Source: Diphasiastrum complanatum (lineage: Eukaryota > Streptophyta > Lycopodiopsida > Lycopodiales > Lycopodiaceae). Taken from it: a stretch of 64,000 nucleotides of DNA. Shown here piece after piece: positions 21,140-32,625 of this stretch. A program made the position numbers and the translations under genes. Position 1 is the first letter of the stretch. The number at the start of each line of letters is the position of its first letter. Below the pieces are notes generated by a model that saw only the letters and a program-made list of their open reading frames with translations, did no database searches and was not told where the DNA came from. The stretch covers positions 1,574,854 through 1,638,853 of the forward strand of contig CM055102.1 in the NCBI GenBank assembly GCA_029204225.1, in the 5' to 3' direction.

Positions 21140-24100
21140 TGCGAGGGAAAAAACCTCTTTTTCAAGCTACTTTCGATGAAAAATCGTTGTCACACGTTAT
21201 TACGCTGATGCGGAACTGTAAAAAAACGACGCGTAAATGGCCCATAATGGCCGGTTGCACTGCTATTAAAATATTGTTCATTTGCTAATTTACGTTGTAT
21301 GAAAATTCCATTTATGCGGCCTATGCCCCTAGTTCCTAGGTTTGTCGGGACTAGGAGGTGCCAAGTATTTTCGTAATACAATTCTAGTAATTAAAGACTT
21401 GGTCGTGAGCCCTTAAAAACTGAAACTGTAAATAAGACCCAACTTGGCTTTGAAATTGCAAGTTGAGGCCAAGTCAGGTGTTAAAAACGAATTTGTATAG
21501 GGAGGGGTGTGGGGCAGCATTCTCATTGTCATCTTCTTGGAGAAAGAGAGAGAGAGAGCTTGTGCAAGGAGTGTGTGGAGAAGAGGAGGAAAGGAGAAGA
21601 GGTTGATGCCTGGTGCCTTCCACTCTCATCCATTTCCATTTTGTTGTCCATCATTATTCACTGCCCACAAAGACAAGGAGGAGGAAAGGAGAAGAGGCTG
21701 ATCTGCCTGGTGCCTTCCACTCTAATTTCTTTGTTGGATCTTTGCTTCAAACTGCTTATATTTCATTGCTATTGATTCACTGCTTTGATCTCTAACATTG
21801 TGTTATCATCATTTCTTTTGTTGGATCTGATTTTGGTGTTGTTTCTTGTGGCTTCTAACATTGTGGTTGCAAGCTGTGGAATTGTGGAAAGCTTTGCCAC
21901 CTTAATAAGAAAGATCTGAGGCTTGGAAGATTGTTGTCTCCCTGCCTTACAGTTGTTTGAATCACTTTCTTGTGATTCTATTTGTGATTGATTGTGTTTT
22001 TAAGTTTGAGAAGTCTGTGAATCACTTGTAATTGTTTTCTGCTCAAAGATTACTTTCTTCATAGTGTCCTGTTTAGTGTGAAAATAGTGCTTTTGATTTG
22101 CAGTTTGAAGATTATGGCTCTGTAACAAAAATTCTTGAACTGCAAATCAGTGTTCTGCTTTGTTCATCTGAAAGCTTTGCCATTGTTGGTCACCCAAAGA
22201 TCATAAGCTTAGTTCAAAAGCTATCTATTTCAAACCCTGTTAACTTCTATCTTGTTCAACGTGAAGAAAAGTTAATTTTCTTACTCTGCTAGTCGCTGCC
22301 TGGGTATTCAAACACATGATCCCCCCCAAAACCCTGCTCCATTGCTTCTTATGGCTCCCTTCCAACCTGCGGCTCCGTACCTCCTTGATTTGCATGGGCT
22401 TTTCCCTCACCAGCAGCCTTTTCTCACTTGATTTGCAGACCATTTGAAGGTCGCTCCTAAGCCTACCTACGACCAGTCCATCTACATCTGCTACCTGATT
22501 TCTGCCTACGTGAAAGGAAAAAGAAACCCTACCCATCTGCTAATCTATTCCCCTCACCTGAAATGCTTCTTTTCCCTACCCACGGATCTGCGCCCTGCTC
22601 TGTCCACGCTACCGTGCCCTGCTCATACGGCTCCTTGCTTACCTCCATCCTGTTGTCTGCCCTGCTCCATCCTCGCTTGCTTGCTCACGACTCTGCCTGC
22701 GGACTCTTTTGCCTGTGGCCCGTTGACTCTCCCTTCTCCCTGCCCTGCTGTGGGAATGCTTCCTGCCTGCAGCTCGGATCTGCCTGCGGCCACTCCTTCT
22801 CCTTGCTTGTCTGGCTCGCTCTCCCTCTGGCCACGTTAACCTGCCTGGCCGCGTGGTTTCCCTGTTGCCGCGATCCTGCCTGCGGTTCCTAACCTACCTA
22901 GCCCTGCTTATACTTCATCGCTGCCCCGGTTGCTCCGTGCCCTCCGGCTCCTATCTCCGGCTCCCTCTATGCCCACCCGTCCACAACCTCGATCTGCGAT
23001 CTCTCTGGTCATTGCAATCTGCCAGATGTGAGGTGTGAGATTGTGGTAGTTTGATTGGCCACCAAACAATAAGCGCTAGTTCGGTTACTTGCCTATGAGA
23101 GAACCTGTCTGTATCAGACCTTATGCATTATTGTGATCTGGAAATTCCTATAACCAAGAATCAATGCCTCTGAGGTACAAGAAGTGTATTGCGGAGGGAA
23201 CCCAGGTTCAAATGCCAACTATTGTTATTTGTGATTATAGCATTGGAGACTTGAAAGCCTAACCTCTGTCTTGAGGCTTTGTGTGGGTTCTGTTGCCCTA
23301 CCTTAAATATCTCTAGTTCTGCTTGAGGCCATTCTTTTGCCTGTCAAAATCATTGGATATTTTCCTATCTTGTTCATCCTTAAGAAAAAAAACACGCAGG
23401 CATAGAGCCCATTTCAGATACCTGTCAGCCGCAGGCATAGAGCCCTGAGGGCCTGATTGTTTGAAAGAGCTCTGCTTGTTAATGCCTCTAGAAGCCAACT
23501 GTGTGCAATTTCTTTTCAAGGAGTGAAGAATCTAGTTACTTGAAACCCATCATTCTTCCGGAATTTATCTTGCAGTCTATAGAGTTATTCATGGATGGTG
23601 CACGTTGAGGGAGTAGCTGAGCGATTAGACAGGTGAATCACTGGTCTGTGGAGAGGAGAGCGCTAGCCTTGTGGCTGCAATGTACCGCACTCCTGCCTTC
23701 TGAATCTGCGGCCCCTTCCTGCTACCTGCGACATCTTTGCTAACCTGCGAGTTGCCCTCCTAACTGCCCACTTCTATTCTTATCAGCGACCCTGTGGCCA
23801 GCGGATTTGCCCTGGCATCCCATCGCTACCTTTCGTTACCTTTCTGAGGTCTGATTTCTGACCATTTTCTTGCCTGTCCGCTCTCCTGTCTTGCGACCTA
23901 TTCCTCCATCCTGCTGTCAGCTCGTTGGCCCTCGCTTCCCTGCTACCGCGACCCTGCCTGCGGTTCCTAACGTACCTAGCCATCCCTTCCTCGCTGCCCC
24001 CGAATTTCTGACAATGAGCAGTTTCCTTGGCCTTTCTTGGGCGCGGGAGCTGGAGCCTTGTAGATAGGGCATGACGGCATCACAGTGTAAGGCTTGGTTA

Positions 24101-24739
24101 CCAGACTAGCTTGAGGGGTTGGAGTTTTTGTTAGGTTAGTGGGCCATGACCCCTCCATCGTGTGTGTCACTGACCATGACCCCTCCATTGTGTGTGTTAG
24201 CGATGGAACTATGTTTTTGAAGTCCAGCTTTGGTATGGATTGGCTTGTTGGATGAAACGTGCTACCATGAGGCTTGGACCGGTCTTATGCTTTTGATTTA
24301 TCTTATGAATGAGAAAGATCAATTATGGATTGGGTGCCGAAATGAAGTATATACAGTCCCTTGAATACTGAGGAACCCATGACCTTGCTTGTGGTCATTT
24401 CTCTTTCCTAGATCTGTGTGAAAGGAAGAAGATGATTTAATTGGCCTACTTCAGCCTTTAGCTTTGCTTCTAATCCTTTCTCCATTCTACGGACACCTTG
24501 TCCAATGTTTGTGTGGAATGGAAAACCCGCTAGTTTGTGTTATTTGCCCATACATAGTGTCTACATGTGATTGCCATTCTTTAACAAACCCTAAGTCATA
24601 AATGGTGAGATTCTAGGGTGCATTTCTCATATTGACTCCATACCCAATGGAGCTTGAGTTGTAATTGTGATATAGATCGACTTCCGTTAGCATTTCCTTA
24701 GATTGCCAGTCTATTTGTGGGTCGTTTTATAATCCTTCA
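21140..24739 (+). repeat. Long LTR/leader-like region upstream of Gyp-B (probable 5' LTR)
   Basis: No coding sequence I trust. It precedes a gypsy-type PBS at 24741 and ends AATCCTTCA, so most of it is probably the Gyp-B 5' LTR; the left boundary is unresolved. TTGTATAGGGAGG near 21494 could be a TATA element. There is a 97-bp tandem duplication around 21580-21725 (GGTGCCTTCCACTCT twice). 22300-24100 is strongly C/T-rich and GC-rich compared with its surroundings, with CCTGCCTGCGGTTCCTAAC at about 22872 and again at about 23952. The ORFs in this C-rich stretch look like composition artefacts. Confidence 0.5.
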
Positions 24740-24740
24740 G

Positions 24741-24758
24741 TGGTGCGTCTGCCGGGAG
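24741..24758 (+). other. Gyp-B primer binding site (probable)
   Basis: TGGTGCGTCTGCCGGGAG, alignable with the Tat/Athila-type site at 63952 (TGGTGCCGTTGCCGGGGA) with one gap and few changes. It lies one base after ...TTCA. Which tRNA it matches is not established from sequence alone. Confidence 0.6.
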
Positions 24759-25096
24759 GAGCATGAGCTCCTTTCGAATTTTTGTTTATTGTTTGAAAGT
24801 AAGTTTCAAACGGTTCTGTTAAATTGACCATTAACTTGTACAGCTAAAAGCTCGTTTGATCTAAATTGTCCATGAAGGTTTGAATGCCTTGCGGCAATCG
24901 GAGCCTCTGTTGTATCAATTTTATGAGTGACTCTCGAGGTCTTTGTGGATAAGGCTTGAGCACCGAAAATTGTGAGGTTTGTTTGGAGTATTGGTTTGTG
25001 CAAGTAGGGTCAGTGGGCGTTGTATAGAGAACTGGACCAATACTGGACGTGTTGGAGGTTCCTTTAAAAAAAATGATTGATTGAAAAATTATAATC

Positions 25097-25819
25097 ATGA
25101 TTTTTACGCGCCTAGTGCGACGAGGATTTTTATTCTATGATGAGAATGATTCTCAAGTCATAGAAAATCTGTATAGAAATTTATTTCTTGTAGAATCACC
25201 CATGGGTGAAATGGCCAATGACTGTATAAAGCCTACTGATTCAATTGAGGAATCAGAGTTATTAGTAGAATCCGCGAAAAATCTACCATTTCTTCATGAA
25301 GAATAAAGGAATTTAGTGGTATGCAACTTTCTTGAAAATTTGAGTAAAGAATCTTTTGAAATATCACCCTTTCACACTGATCCTAAAACAAATGATTCAA
25401 ATCAATGTGATCCGATCTGTGTAGAGCACGGGGGAGACTTCAGTTATGAAGTTAAAGAGAATGCGACATTACAAATCAATTATTTTGTGACTATTAACCA
25501 TAGTCCGATTGTGATTCAAAACCCAATTCTTGAAGTTGATGAAACCCTAGCAAGATTTGGTATTGTACTAGTGGTAATCAGCAACAATCCATTACCAAGG
25601 ATGTGAGTGTCAATACACTCACTGATATGGTGGACATGTCTACCCAAAGTCCTGAAATGGACAATCAAAAGCTTGTCGAAGATGTGTCAGAACTGGGCCA
25701 TCGATCCCCTAATGAACGTCTTGATTACACTAAAAGTGTCCCCAACTTTGATGAGTTGGATTGCAATGCTGGAAAATCAGGAGCTAAACCGATTGTAATA
25801 TTGTGCAACCTTCATTAGT
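25097..25819 (+). pseudogene. Gyp-B 5' coding region of unknown function
   Basis: Three open stretches follow each other (25097-25306, 25316-25606, 25603-25819), the first two in one frame, suggesting one acidic protein broken by a stop at 25304 and a frameshift at about 25600. It starts MIFTRLVRRGFLFYDENDSQ. No zinc knuckle, gag body or other family motif recognised. Position between PBS and protease suggests a gag-related or accessory N-terminal ORF. Confidence 0.4.
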
Positions 25820-25857
25820 TACTGGTGACTCCCTCTATGTTAGACCAAAGCCTGTTT

Positions 25858-26096
25858 ACTTATTGAAAATCGATCACTATGATGGAGAGAGAGGTGATAA
25901 AGCTGATATTTTCATATGAAAATTTGTTAACTTCTCTTTCCTTGATGGCTTTCCTTGATTGCATTAGCGATTGACTCAAATTGTGAGACATAGCTATCTG
26001 CATCATCTGAAGTAGTCCCTTTAAAATAATCATACTTAATTTTTGAGATAGAAGTGAAAATTTGTTTTTGGCCAATACTAGTGAGGTCGAGTTCAT
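25858..26096. pseudogene. gag: Gypsy gag scraps in opposite orientations
   Basis: Plus strand 25858-25915 reads LKIDHYDGERGDKADIFI, like the start of a gag core. Minus strand 26096-25915 reads YDYFKGTTSDDADSYVSQFE, like another part. This would be a small inversion inside gag. Similarity is weak and short. 26097-26430 is noncoding and holds CACACGTGTG at 26158-26167, as seen in LTRs. Confidence 0.3.
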
Positions 26097-26430
26097 CTAG
26101 AGTGATAGCTTGAATTCATTTGGATCAAAACGACTTGGAGGCTGTGTATGTACTTTTCACACGTGTGAAACCATACAACAACTTTCATTTCAAGCTACTT
26201 TGTGTTTGTTGGTCTCAAAATCACAATACTAGTTCTTTTTTTGTGCTTTTTGAAGAATAGTATTGATCTAGATTCAATCTAGCTAATGCCTATGACCAAA
26301 TAGAGTTTTGGATCATTGAAGCATTTCTATTTAGAGTCTAAGGTCAGATCTTAGAGACTGATTTTTTCAGATCCTTAGTTGAAGTGAAATATCTAAAAAA
26401 GCGCGACAGAAAAAGCGAAGGTCGCAGAAC

Positions 26431-27320
26431 AGTTAGTAAAAATTCCTAGTAATAAAGAATTAAAGCTTGATAAGTCTAATGGAAAGCATTATGATGTTGA
26501 TATTAGTTCAGAAGCTAAGAATCTTTTAGACGAAGAAATTAGAAAAGTTAAAAAAGTGACATTTTTAGATCCAGTTATAAGTAGTGAGATACCTACAGAT
26601 CTGTCGCCACTTAGAAACCATTCTTATAATATTGTCGAAGACCTTGTTTCTAGAATGCCCAATATAACTTTTAAACAGCTATTAGACGATAACCAATATT
26701 ATAAATAAAAAATTAAGCAATTTTTGCAAAATAAAAAGAGAAGAAAAGCAAAGTTACTAGTAGTCAACATAGGATTAGTTAATTATGGTGATGAAGGCCA
26801 ACCAGAGATTCAAGTAGTAATTAATGGCTGCATCTTAGATAATGTACCCATAGATTCCGGATCTAGTGTAAATATAATGACTGAAGAAACAGCATATGAA
26901 TTAGGCATTCATCATAGAATCGCACCCACTTTAAGACATTTAAGATTAGCCGATGCAACTAGAAGATCACCAATAGGAGAACTATCTCAGGTTACAGTTT
27001 ATATTGGAGACCATAAGGTTATTATAGATTCTATAATATTAAAAACTACGAGACAATCGTCATATAAAGTGTTATTAGGATGACCATGGCTCTATCAGGC
27101 CGATGTTATAACCCACTGGAAGAAAAAGGAGATTACCTTCAGAGACCAGATGGAGACACCGACAGGAAAAAGTCATAAAAGAATTTTCATATCATGGGAA
27201 AAAGATAAGTACGAAGGTGAGACACCTACATCTTCCTCGAGCTATACTTCGGAGAGAGAAGGGCTTCAGTCAGTAGGGACTGAGGAAGGGGAGAGGTTAG
27301 TTACATTAAGAATACCTGCA
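26431..27320 (+). pseudogene. pol: Gyp-B first protease domain (PR1) and linker
   Basis: A Lys/Glu-rich lead-in, with a stop near 26708, then a retropepsin-like domain: VVINGCILDNVPIDSGSSVN with active-site DSG, LRLADATRRSPIGEL, and the C-terminal YKVLLG.PWLYQADVITHW where arginine is replaced by a stop (TGA). A linker SWEKDKYEGETPTSSSSYTS follows. The frame reaches 27320 (LRIPA), where Cop-C is inserted, and resumes at 32626 in a second protease. PR1 closely resembles PR2 in motif order. Confidence 0.8.
27316..27320. repeat. Target site duplication of Cop-C (left)
   Basis: CTGCA, repeated at 32621-32625 immediately after the right LTR. Confidence 0.9.
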
Positions 27321-28150
27321 TGTGCAAAAAGTACAAAAAGGACCAAGAGTGGATCCTAATCTGATCCTCAAGAGGGATTGGTTGTCAGATTACTTGATCT
27401 ATCAATCTACTTTAGATTAAGATCAATCTAGATCAATTCTAGACACAAAATCCTAACAAGAACAATCATTAATTGAAGGTAAGTGTACTTTATGGTTTCA
27501 CACGTGTGAAAAACTATCTGAGTATGGACTCCAACCTGAAAATCAAGTACACATCAATAGAATCTCAAAACAATCAAAACAAATGTAGACAAATGGAGAG
27601 AATCACGTAAAATTGCTTCCAGAACCAAGATTGGTTCTCACATTGATTATGGCCAAATGTGGCTCTATATATACAATAAGTGGGAGCTCATGGTACTGAT
27701 CATCCCTATGATACCACATATGTGAAGGTGCTTTGTCATATGATGATTCATCATGCAAAACTGACACTTGGACAAGCCTTCTATTTTGAGCACTTTTGGT
27801 CCATTTTTCTTCTATATGGAGATCTACTTGGAAATCTTCTAGAAGTCAAAATTTGCCTACTTCAGCTTATTCCACACATGTGAGCTATCCTCTACACATG
27901 GGATATGACACCTAACCAAAGGATGTGGCTCATGCAATCAATAGATTGCTGCCATGTGTCATATGTCTAGAAAACTAGTTTTTGGCCTTTTTAGCCACTA
28001 GAACTTGATTTAGATCATATGTACAACCTATATGATTATGGTACATGACAAGTACACTATATTCACACGTGGGAACAGGCTCCACACATTGGAATCATCC
28101 TATATACAAGATTTTTGGCCTCTACCAAGCTTATTTTTTCATTTTTCACA
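27321..28150 (-). repeat. Cop-C 3' LTR
   Basis: Plus-strand ends TGTGCAAAAAGTAC and ATTTTTCACA. CACACGTGTG at 27499-27508 and a TATATATA stretch near 27666. Confidence 0.95.
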
Positions 28151-28160
28151 CTCGTCCTCA
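28151..28160 (-). other. Cop-C polypurine tract
   Basis: Minus strand TTGAGGACGAG next to the LTR start TGTG; one base from the Cop-A tract. Confidence 0.8.
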
Positions 28161-28276
28161 AAAATCTAGCTTGATGGAAAACATGATGATCTTGAACTTG
28201 ACTCCATGGGCTGAATTGGTCTTTGTTGGTTCAAAAGGTGTGAAGATCAGCCAATGAGCTTGATTTTGATCTGAAA

Positions 28277-29059
28277 TCACCATATCCATGATAGTGCTTC
28301 TTTGATGTTGACATCTTTGATGAGCTTGAGAGCTTTGCACCATCCTAGCACCTCCAAAATTGATCCCTTCCAAATTTCATGTAGATGATTAACCTTGAGG
28401 CTTGCTCCTTCTTCATGTGCATGCTCCTCCATGAGAAAATAAAGATTTCTTTTTGATTTATTAGGATCACAAAGATCTAACATCATGTTACCATGATCTA
28501 GAGAATTAGACTCATCCAAATTGGCAAGACTATGCATGCTATAATAACAAAGTGTTTGCATCATATCTTCATACTTGTTTACCATGCTAATCTCAGATCC
28601 AATGAGGCTAAATACTTCATTATGGAGATAAGTGTCTTTAGAAGATGATTCACTTACTCTCATAAAGAGTTTACAATTTGTTTGAATACAAATTTTCAAA
28701 CTATGAGTGAACAAATCACTTTTGCTCTTACATGACTCAAGAGCATACATTTGATGAAATAACCATTTGCTTTCTAGTTGATTTAAAATCAGTTTCAACC
28801 TTTTAAGAACATCATATATGTTGTCAAGAGAGACTTCATACTCAACTAGTATGGCTTTACTCCAATTTTGAGATGCAATGATCTCACTAAAGCAAATTGA
28901 TTTATCAAATGACATAAGAGAAGTAAGTATGAGATGTATTCCACATGAGATATGCTCCTCTTTCCCTTGAAATGTGAGCCACGTGGAATCAACCATATTT
29001 CTTGAGTTTCTTTTTCGAATCACAAGTTGAGAAGGTCTCTCCTCCTCAATCCTTGGCAC
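28277..29059 (-). CDS. Cop-C ORF-b: unknown module, second copy
   Basis: 260 codons. Residues 1-21 (MPRIEEERPSQLVIRKRNSR) match the linker before RT in Cop-D (PRIEEEIPSQIVIPKRNSRK). Residues 58-75 (SEIIASQNWSKAILVEYE) resemble the first RT residues of copia. After that the sequence is not RT: a Cys/Lys/Leu-rich stretch with CKLFMRVSESSSKDTYLHNE (129-148) and an acidic end. ORF-a contains the same series in the same order, so this is a duplicated module. No enzyme motif seen. Function unknown; it may be decayed coding DNA. Confidence 0.5.
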   Translation of the reverse strand: MPRIEEERPSQLVIRKRNSRNMVDSTWLTFQGKEEHISCGIHLILTSLMSFDKSICFSEIIASQNWSKAILVEYEVSLDNIYDVLKRLKLILNQLESKWLFHQMYALESCKSKSDLFTHSLKICIQTNCKLFMRVSESSSKDTYLHNEVFSLIGSEISMVNKYEDMMQTLCYYSMHSLANLDESNSLDHGNMMLDLCDPNKSKRNLYFLMEEHAHEEGASLKVNHLHEIWKGSILEVLGWCKALKLIKDVNIKEALSWIW

Positions 29060-29080
29060 ACTTGAACCTTGAGATGATTA

Positions 29081-30022
29081 TTAAAGATCCTCTTCATGGT
29101 GCTCCTTCTTGATGGAAATCCGAGACCTCCATGTCTCATAATGATCACAACAACTATGACCACAAAATATGCACTTCCTATGATTATCAAAATTACTTAT
29201 GCTAGAAACATAAGTCCAAAAATCACCACAACTTAGCATGATTTTTCCAATATTGAAATCAAAAGGCATTTCCATCTCAATAAGGCTAACTACTTGCTTA
29301 TGGATATAAGTGTCCACTTTGGATGCTTCACTTATTCTCATAAGAAGTTTACAACTTTCCTTTAAGATTGAAAACTTACAATTTTCATCTTTATGAATGA
29401 ACACATCATTCATGATCTTATTGAAACCAAAAGATCCTACATTATGAAGATATTTCCATTTCCTTGACTTCATAACTAATGTAAGCTTACAAGGAAAACA
29501 TATTTTGCTATCTTTTAAGACATCACACTCAACTAGTATTGCCTTAATCCACCTTTGAGATACAAAAATCTCTTCAAAGCAAAATGGTTCTTCATAAGTT
29601 GACATGAGAGCATAAATCAAACTATTTTCATTTTGTGATTGCTCCTGATTCTTGATTGATTTCTCTTGGATAATAACAATAAGTTTGAACTTGTCCAAAG
29701 TTCCAAGCAAAATACTTTTCAAGGACATAAAATAAGTCCAAGTTACTTTCATGAAAGTGACATCTATCTTTGCATCTTGAACCAAACAATGCACTTCCAA
29801 ATGAAAAATTTTAAAAGATTTGACATGTGTTGTGATGGACTCTTGAAGACAAATCTTGCAAGTCCTTGTGAGACTCCAAGCCTCATTCACCTTTCCACAA
29901 AGGAAACACCTTTCCTTGGACTTGTCCTTCTTGTATTTGCATTTTGAACTTGAAGCTCCATCCTTCACCTCAGCTCCTTGCTTTGGTTCTCCTTGGATGG
30001 ATTGGTCTTCTTTTTGTAGCAT
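29081..30022 (-). CDS. Cop-C ORF-a: zinc-knuckle start and unknown module, first copy
   Basis: 313 codons. Starts in a gag-like tail (SKCKYKKDKSKERCFLCGK, residues 27-45) whose zinc knuckle is cut after the second cysteine. Residues 150-169 (EEIFVSQRWIKAILVECDVL) match the start of copia RT; then comes a non-RT region with CKLLMRISEASKVDTYIHKQ (224-243), 12 of 20 positions identical to ORF-b. A Cys/His cluster (CIFCGHSCCDHYE) lies near the end. Only 21 bp separate it from ORF-b. Whether a protein is made is unknown. Confidence 0.5.
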   Translation of the reverse strand: MLQKEDQSIQGEPKQGAEVKDGASSSKCKYKKDKSKERCFLCGKVNEAWSLTRTCKICLQESITTHVKSFKIFHLEVHCLVQDAKIDVTFMKVTWTYFMSLKSILLGTLDKFKLIVIIQEKSIKNQEQSQNENSLIYALMSTYEEPFCFEEIFVSQRWIKAILVECDVLKDSKICFPCKLTLVMKSRKWKYLHNVGSFGFNKIMNDVFIHKDENCKFSILKESCKLLMRISEASKVDTYIHKQVVSLIEMEMPFDFNIGKIMLSCGDFWTYVSSISNFDNHRKCIFCGHSCCDHYETWRSRISIKKEHHEEDL

Positions 30023-31774
30023 CTTGAGAAAAAATATCCTCCCTTGCTACAAAGGTTGCACTCAGGATCCTTTCTTTCCTTCAATAGGATGCCACCTATT
30101 GATGCCATGTGAATAAAAAACTATGATATGATTCTACAAATGTAATTTGTGACTTTCAAGAGACTAGATTTGAACATCTTCAACAATCTAGAATGATCTA
30201 CAAAAGATCTAGCTCACAAATCTAAGAATCAATCTTCACAGTAATGACTAGTTACCTGGAAACTTTGCTTTGATCATTAAGACAAAAGCACACAATATTT
30301 GAATCAAATCACTAAAGAAATCAGATCCAATCTCTTATTGGACTCATCAAATACCAATGACTCTTTCTTTTGAAAGTTGAAATAGATATGAAAAAGATTT
30401 GACACCTAGATTTTTCTTTTCACTTGACTAGTTCTCTCAACACTTGAGATTCTTGAACAAAAGATGGGTTTTGTTTCAAATACATGAAAATCAAACTTAA
30501 TCACTTCTTTTGGACTCACTCTTGACCCAAATAATCTCACACTTGAGATTTAGAATGAATTTGATTTGATTTGACAACAAACTATACCACCTGATTTCAC
30601 AAAGCTTAAAAAATTAGACAACTAGAGATTCACAAAGATCTCAACCATGCATGAATACTCAAATATGGACTCCTCATTCTAGACATCCAACAGGATATCA
30701 AATTGGCCCTCACACTCTCACAAAGGAAGTTGAATAGAACTAATTTGAGTTTCATACATACTATGTCAATTTTTGCTCAATAAATTGAATTGAATCACTC
30801 CTATTGGATTCCACCAATTACTCTACTTTTTAAGACTTGAAATGAAATTCAAAATCGAAAGTTGTGATTTTTCTCACTAAGATATTGTGCTTCAAAGAGC
30901 TAATGCCACTTAGAAAGATTTGATCACCTAGGAGAATACAAATTCTCCACCAATAACAACACAAAATGAGCTTCTAGATCTTGCCTTCTACAAAGGAAGG
31001 AACTCTTAGAAAATTGGATCTCTCTCTCTACACATTTGCCATAGACACCTTAATGACACTTTTCAAACCTTACAATCACTCAAACAAATTGAGTAGGGTT
31101 GAACAATGTGACTTGGATCTCAATCTCTTTTCTAGAATTCTCAATTGAAGCCAATCTATGTCAAATTCTACAAAAGATTTGCATAGATGCTCTATATGCA
31201 CTAGAAACTCTCAAAGGTTTCACTTGGAGGAAAGATCCAAGGATGTTTTCTAGCAAATTGATGCTTCTAAACTTGACCCTATCACTCTTGAACAAATCTA
31301 GATTGATGGTACAATGGATTTCAACCTCAACGATCCAAATCCGGGGAATAATCTCGAAACTAAATGTAGCAAAATCTCTTTTAACTTCAACATGCACTCA
31401 AAAAATCAGAGATAATCAATTAATGCACCTAATTCAAGCATCAAATTTAATTTCTTGGCTGATCTAATCCAAGAACTAACCAAGGTATTAGATTCTCTAT
31501 AGAAAATACTTGATTTTGCACCAAAAATCACTCAAATTGGGTATGTGAATCAAATTCTACAAATTTTTGAATCTTCTCAGCCAAAACCAGAGCTGTATGA
31601 ACTCACACATGTGAAAAGAGTTTTTATAGCCCACAAAAAGATCTGGACCAAAAATTTTGAGGATAGCTATCAAATCCAACTCGCTACACAAAATTTGACT
31701 AGTTTCCAAAAAACTGCTAATTTTGGCTTTTATTTGGATTAACCCTATCAATTTCAACAAAACCTCTTGTACTA
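30023..31774 (-). other. Cop-C leader, noncoding
   Basis: About 1.75 kb between the PBS and ORF-a with no convincing coding sequence. AT-rich with repeated words (TTGAGATT, GATTTGA). Unusually long for a copia leader. Confidence 0.6.
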
Positions 31775-31787
31775 GGCTCTGATACCA
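31775..31787 (-). other. Cop-C primer binding site
   Basis: Minus strand TGGTATCAGAGCC directly next to the LTR terminus CA. Confidence 0.9.
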
Positions 31788-32620
31788 TGTGCAAAAAGTA
31801 CAAAAAGGACCAAGAGTGGATCCTAATCTGATCCTCAAGAGGGATTGGTTGTCAGAGTACTTGATCTATCAATCTACTTTAGATTAAGATCAATCCAGAT
31901 CAATTCTAGACACAAAATCCTAACAAGAACAATCATTAATTGAAGGTAAGTATACTTTATGGTTTCACACGTGTGAAACACTGTCTGAGTACGTACTCCA
32001 ACCTGAAAATCAAGTACACATTGATAGAACCTCAAAACAATCAAAACAAATATAGACAAATGGAGAGAATCACTCAAAATTGCTTCCAAAACCAAGATTG
32101 GTGTCTCACATTGATTATGGCCAAATGTGGCTCTATATATACAATAAGTGGGAGCTCGTGGTACTGATCATCCCTATGATACCACATGTGTGAAGGTGCT
32201 TTGTCATATGATGATTCATCAGGCAAAACTGACACTTGGACAAAACCTTCTATTTTGAGCAGTTTTGGTCCATTTTTTTTCTATATGGAGATCTACATGG
32301 AAATTTTCTAGAAGTCAAAATTTGCCTACTTCAGCTTATTCCACACATGTGATCTGTCCTCTACACATGGGATATGACACCTAACCAAAGGATGTGGCTC
32401 ATGCAATCAATAGATTGCTGCCATGTGTCATATGTCTAGAAAACTAGTTTTTGGCCTTTCTAGCCACTAGAACTTGAATTAAATCATATGTACAACCTAT
32501 ATGATTATGGTACATGACAAGTACACTATATTCACACGTGGGAACAGGCTCCACACATGTGTAATCATCCTATATACATGATTTTTGGCCTCTACCAAGC
32601 TTATTTTGGCATTTTTCACA
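31788..32620 (-). repeat. Cop-C 5' LTR
   Basis: Plus-strand ends TGTGCAAAAAGTAC and ATTTTTCACA; CACACGTGTG at 31966-31975; TATATATA near 32133. Followed by CTGCA. Confidence 0.95.
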
Positions 32621-32625
32621 CTGCA

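Larger units (their letters stand above)
27321..32620 (-). mobile_element. Cop-C: copia-LTR element lacking recognisable protease, integrase and RT
   Basis: LTRs of 830 and 833 bp, CTGCA duplication, PBS and polypurine tract define a 5.3-kb minus-strand element in Gyp-B. By eye the LTRs are about 97% alike. The interior carries two ORFs (28277-29059, 29081-30022) and a long leader. Only scraps of copia sequence remain: a half zinc knuckle (CFLCGK), an RT-proximal linker (PRIEEERPSQLVI), and short RT N-terminal motifs. It is non-autonomous and must have been mobilised in trans. Confidence 0.9.

Noticed and set aside
22444-23038. Overlapping ORFs of 60-131 codons in the C-rich region
   Set aside because: Several frames are open at once with Pro/Ser/Leu/Cys-rich low-complexity products, which is what a C/T-rich sequence with few stops gives. 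No conserved motif.
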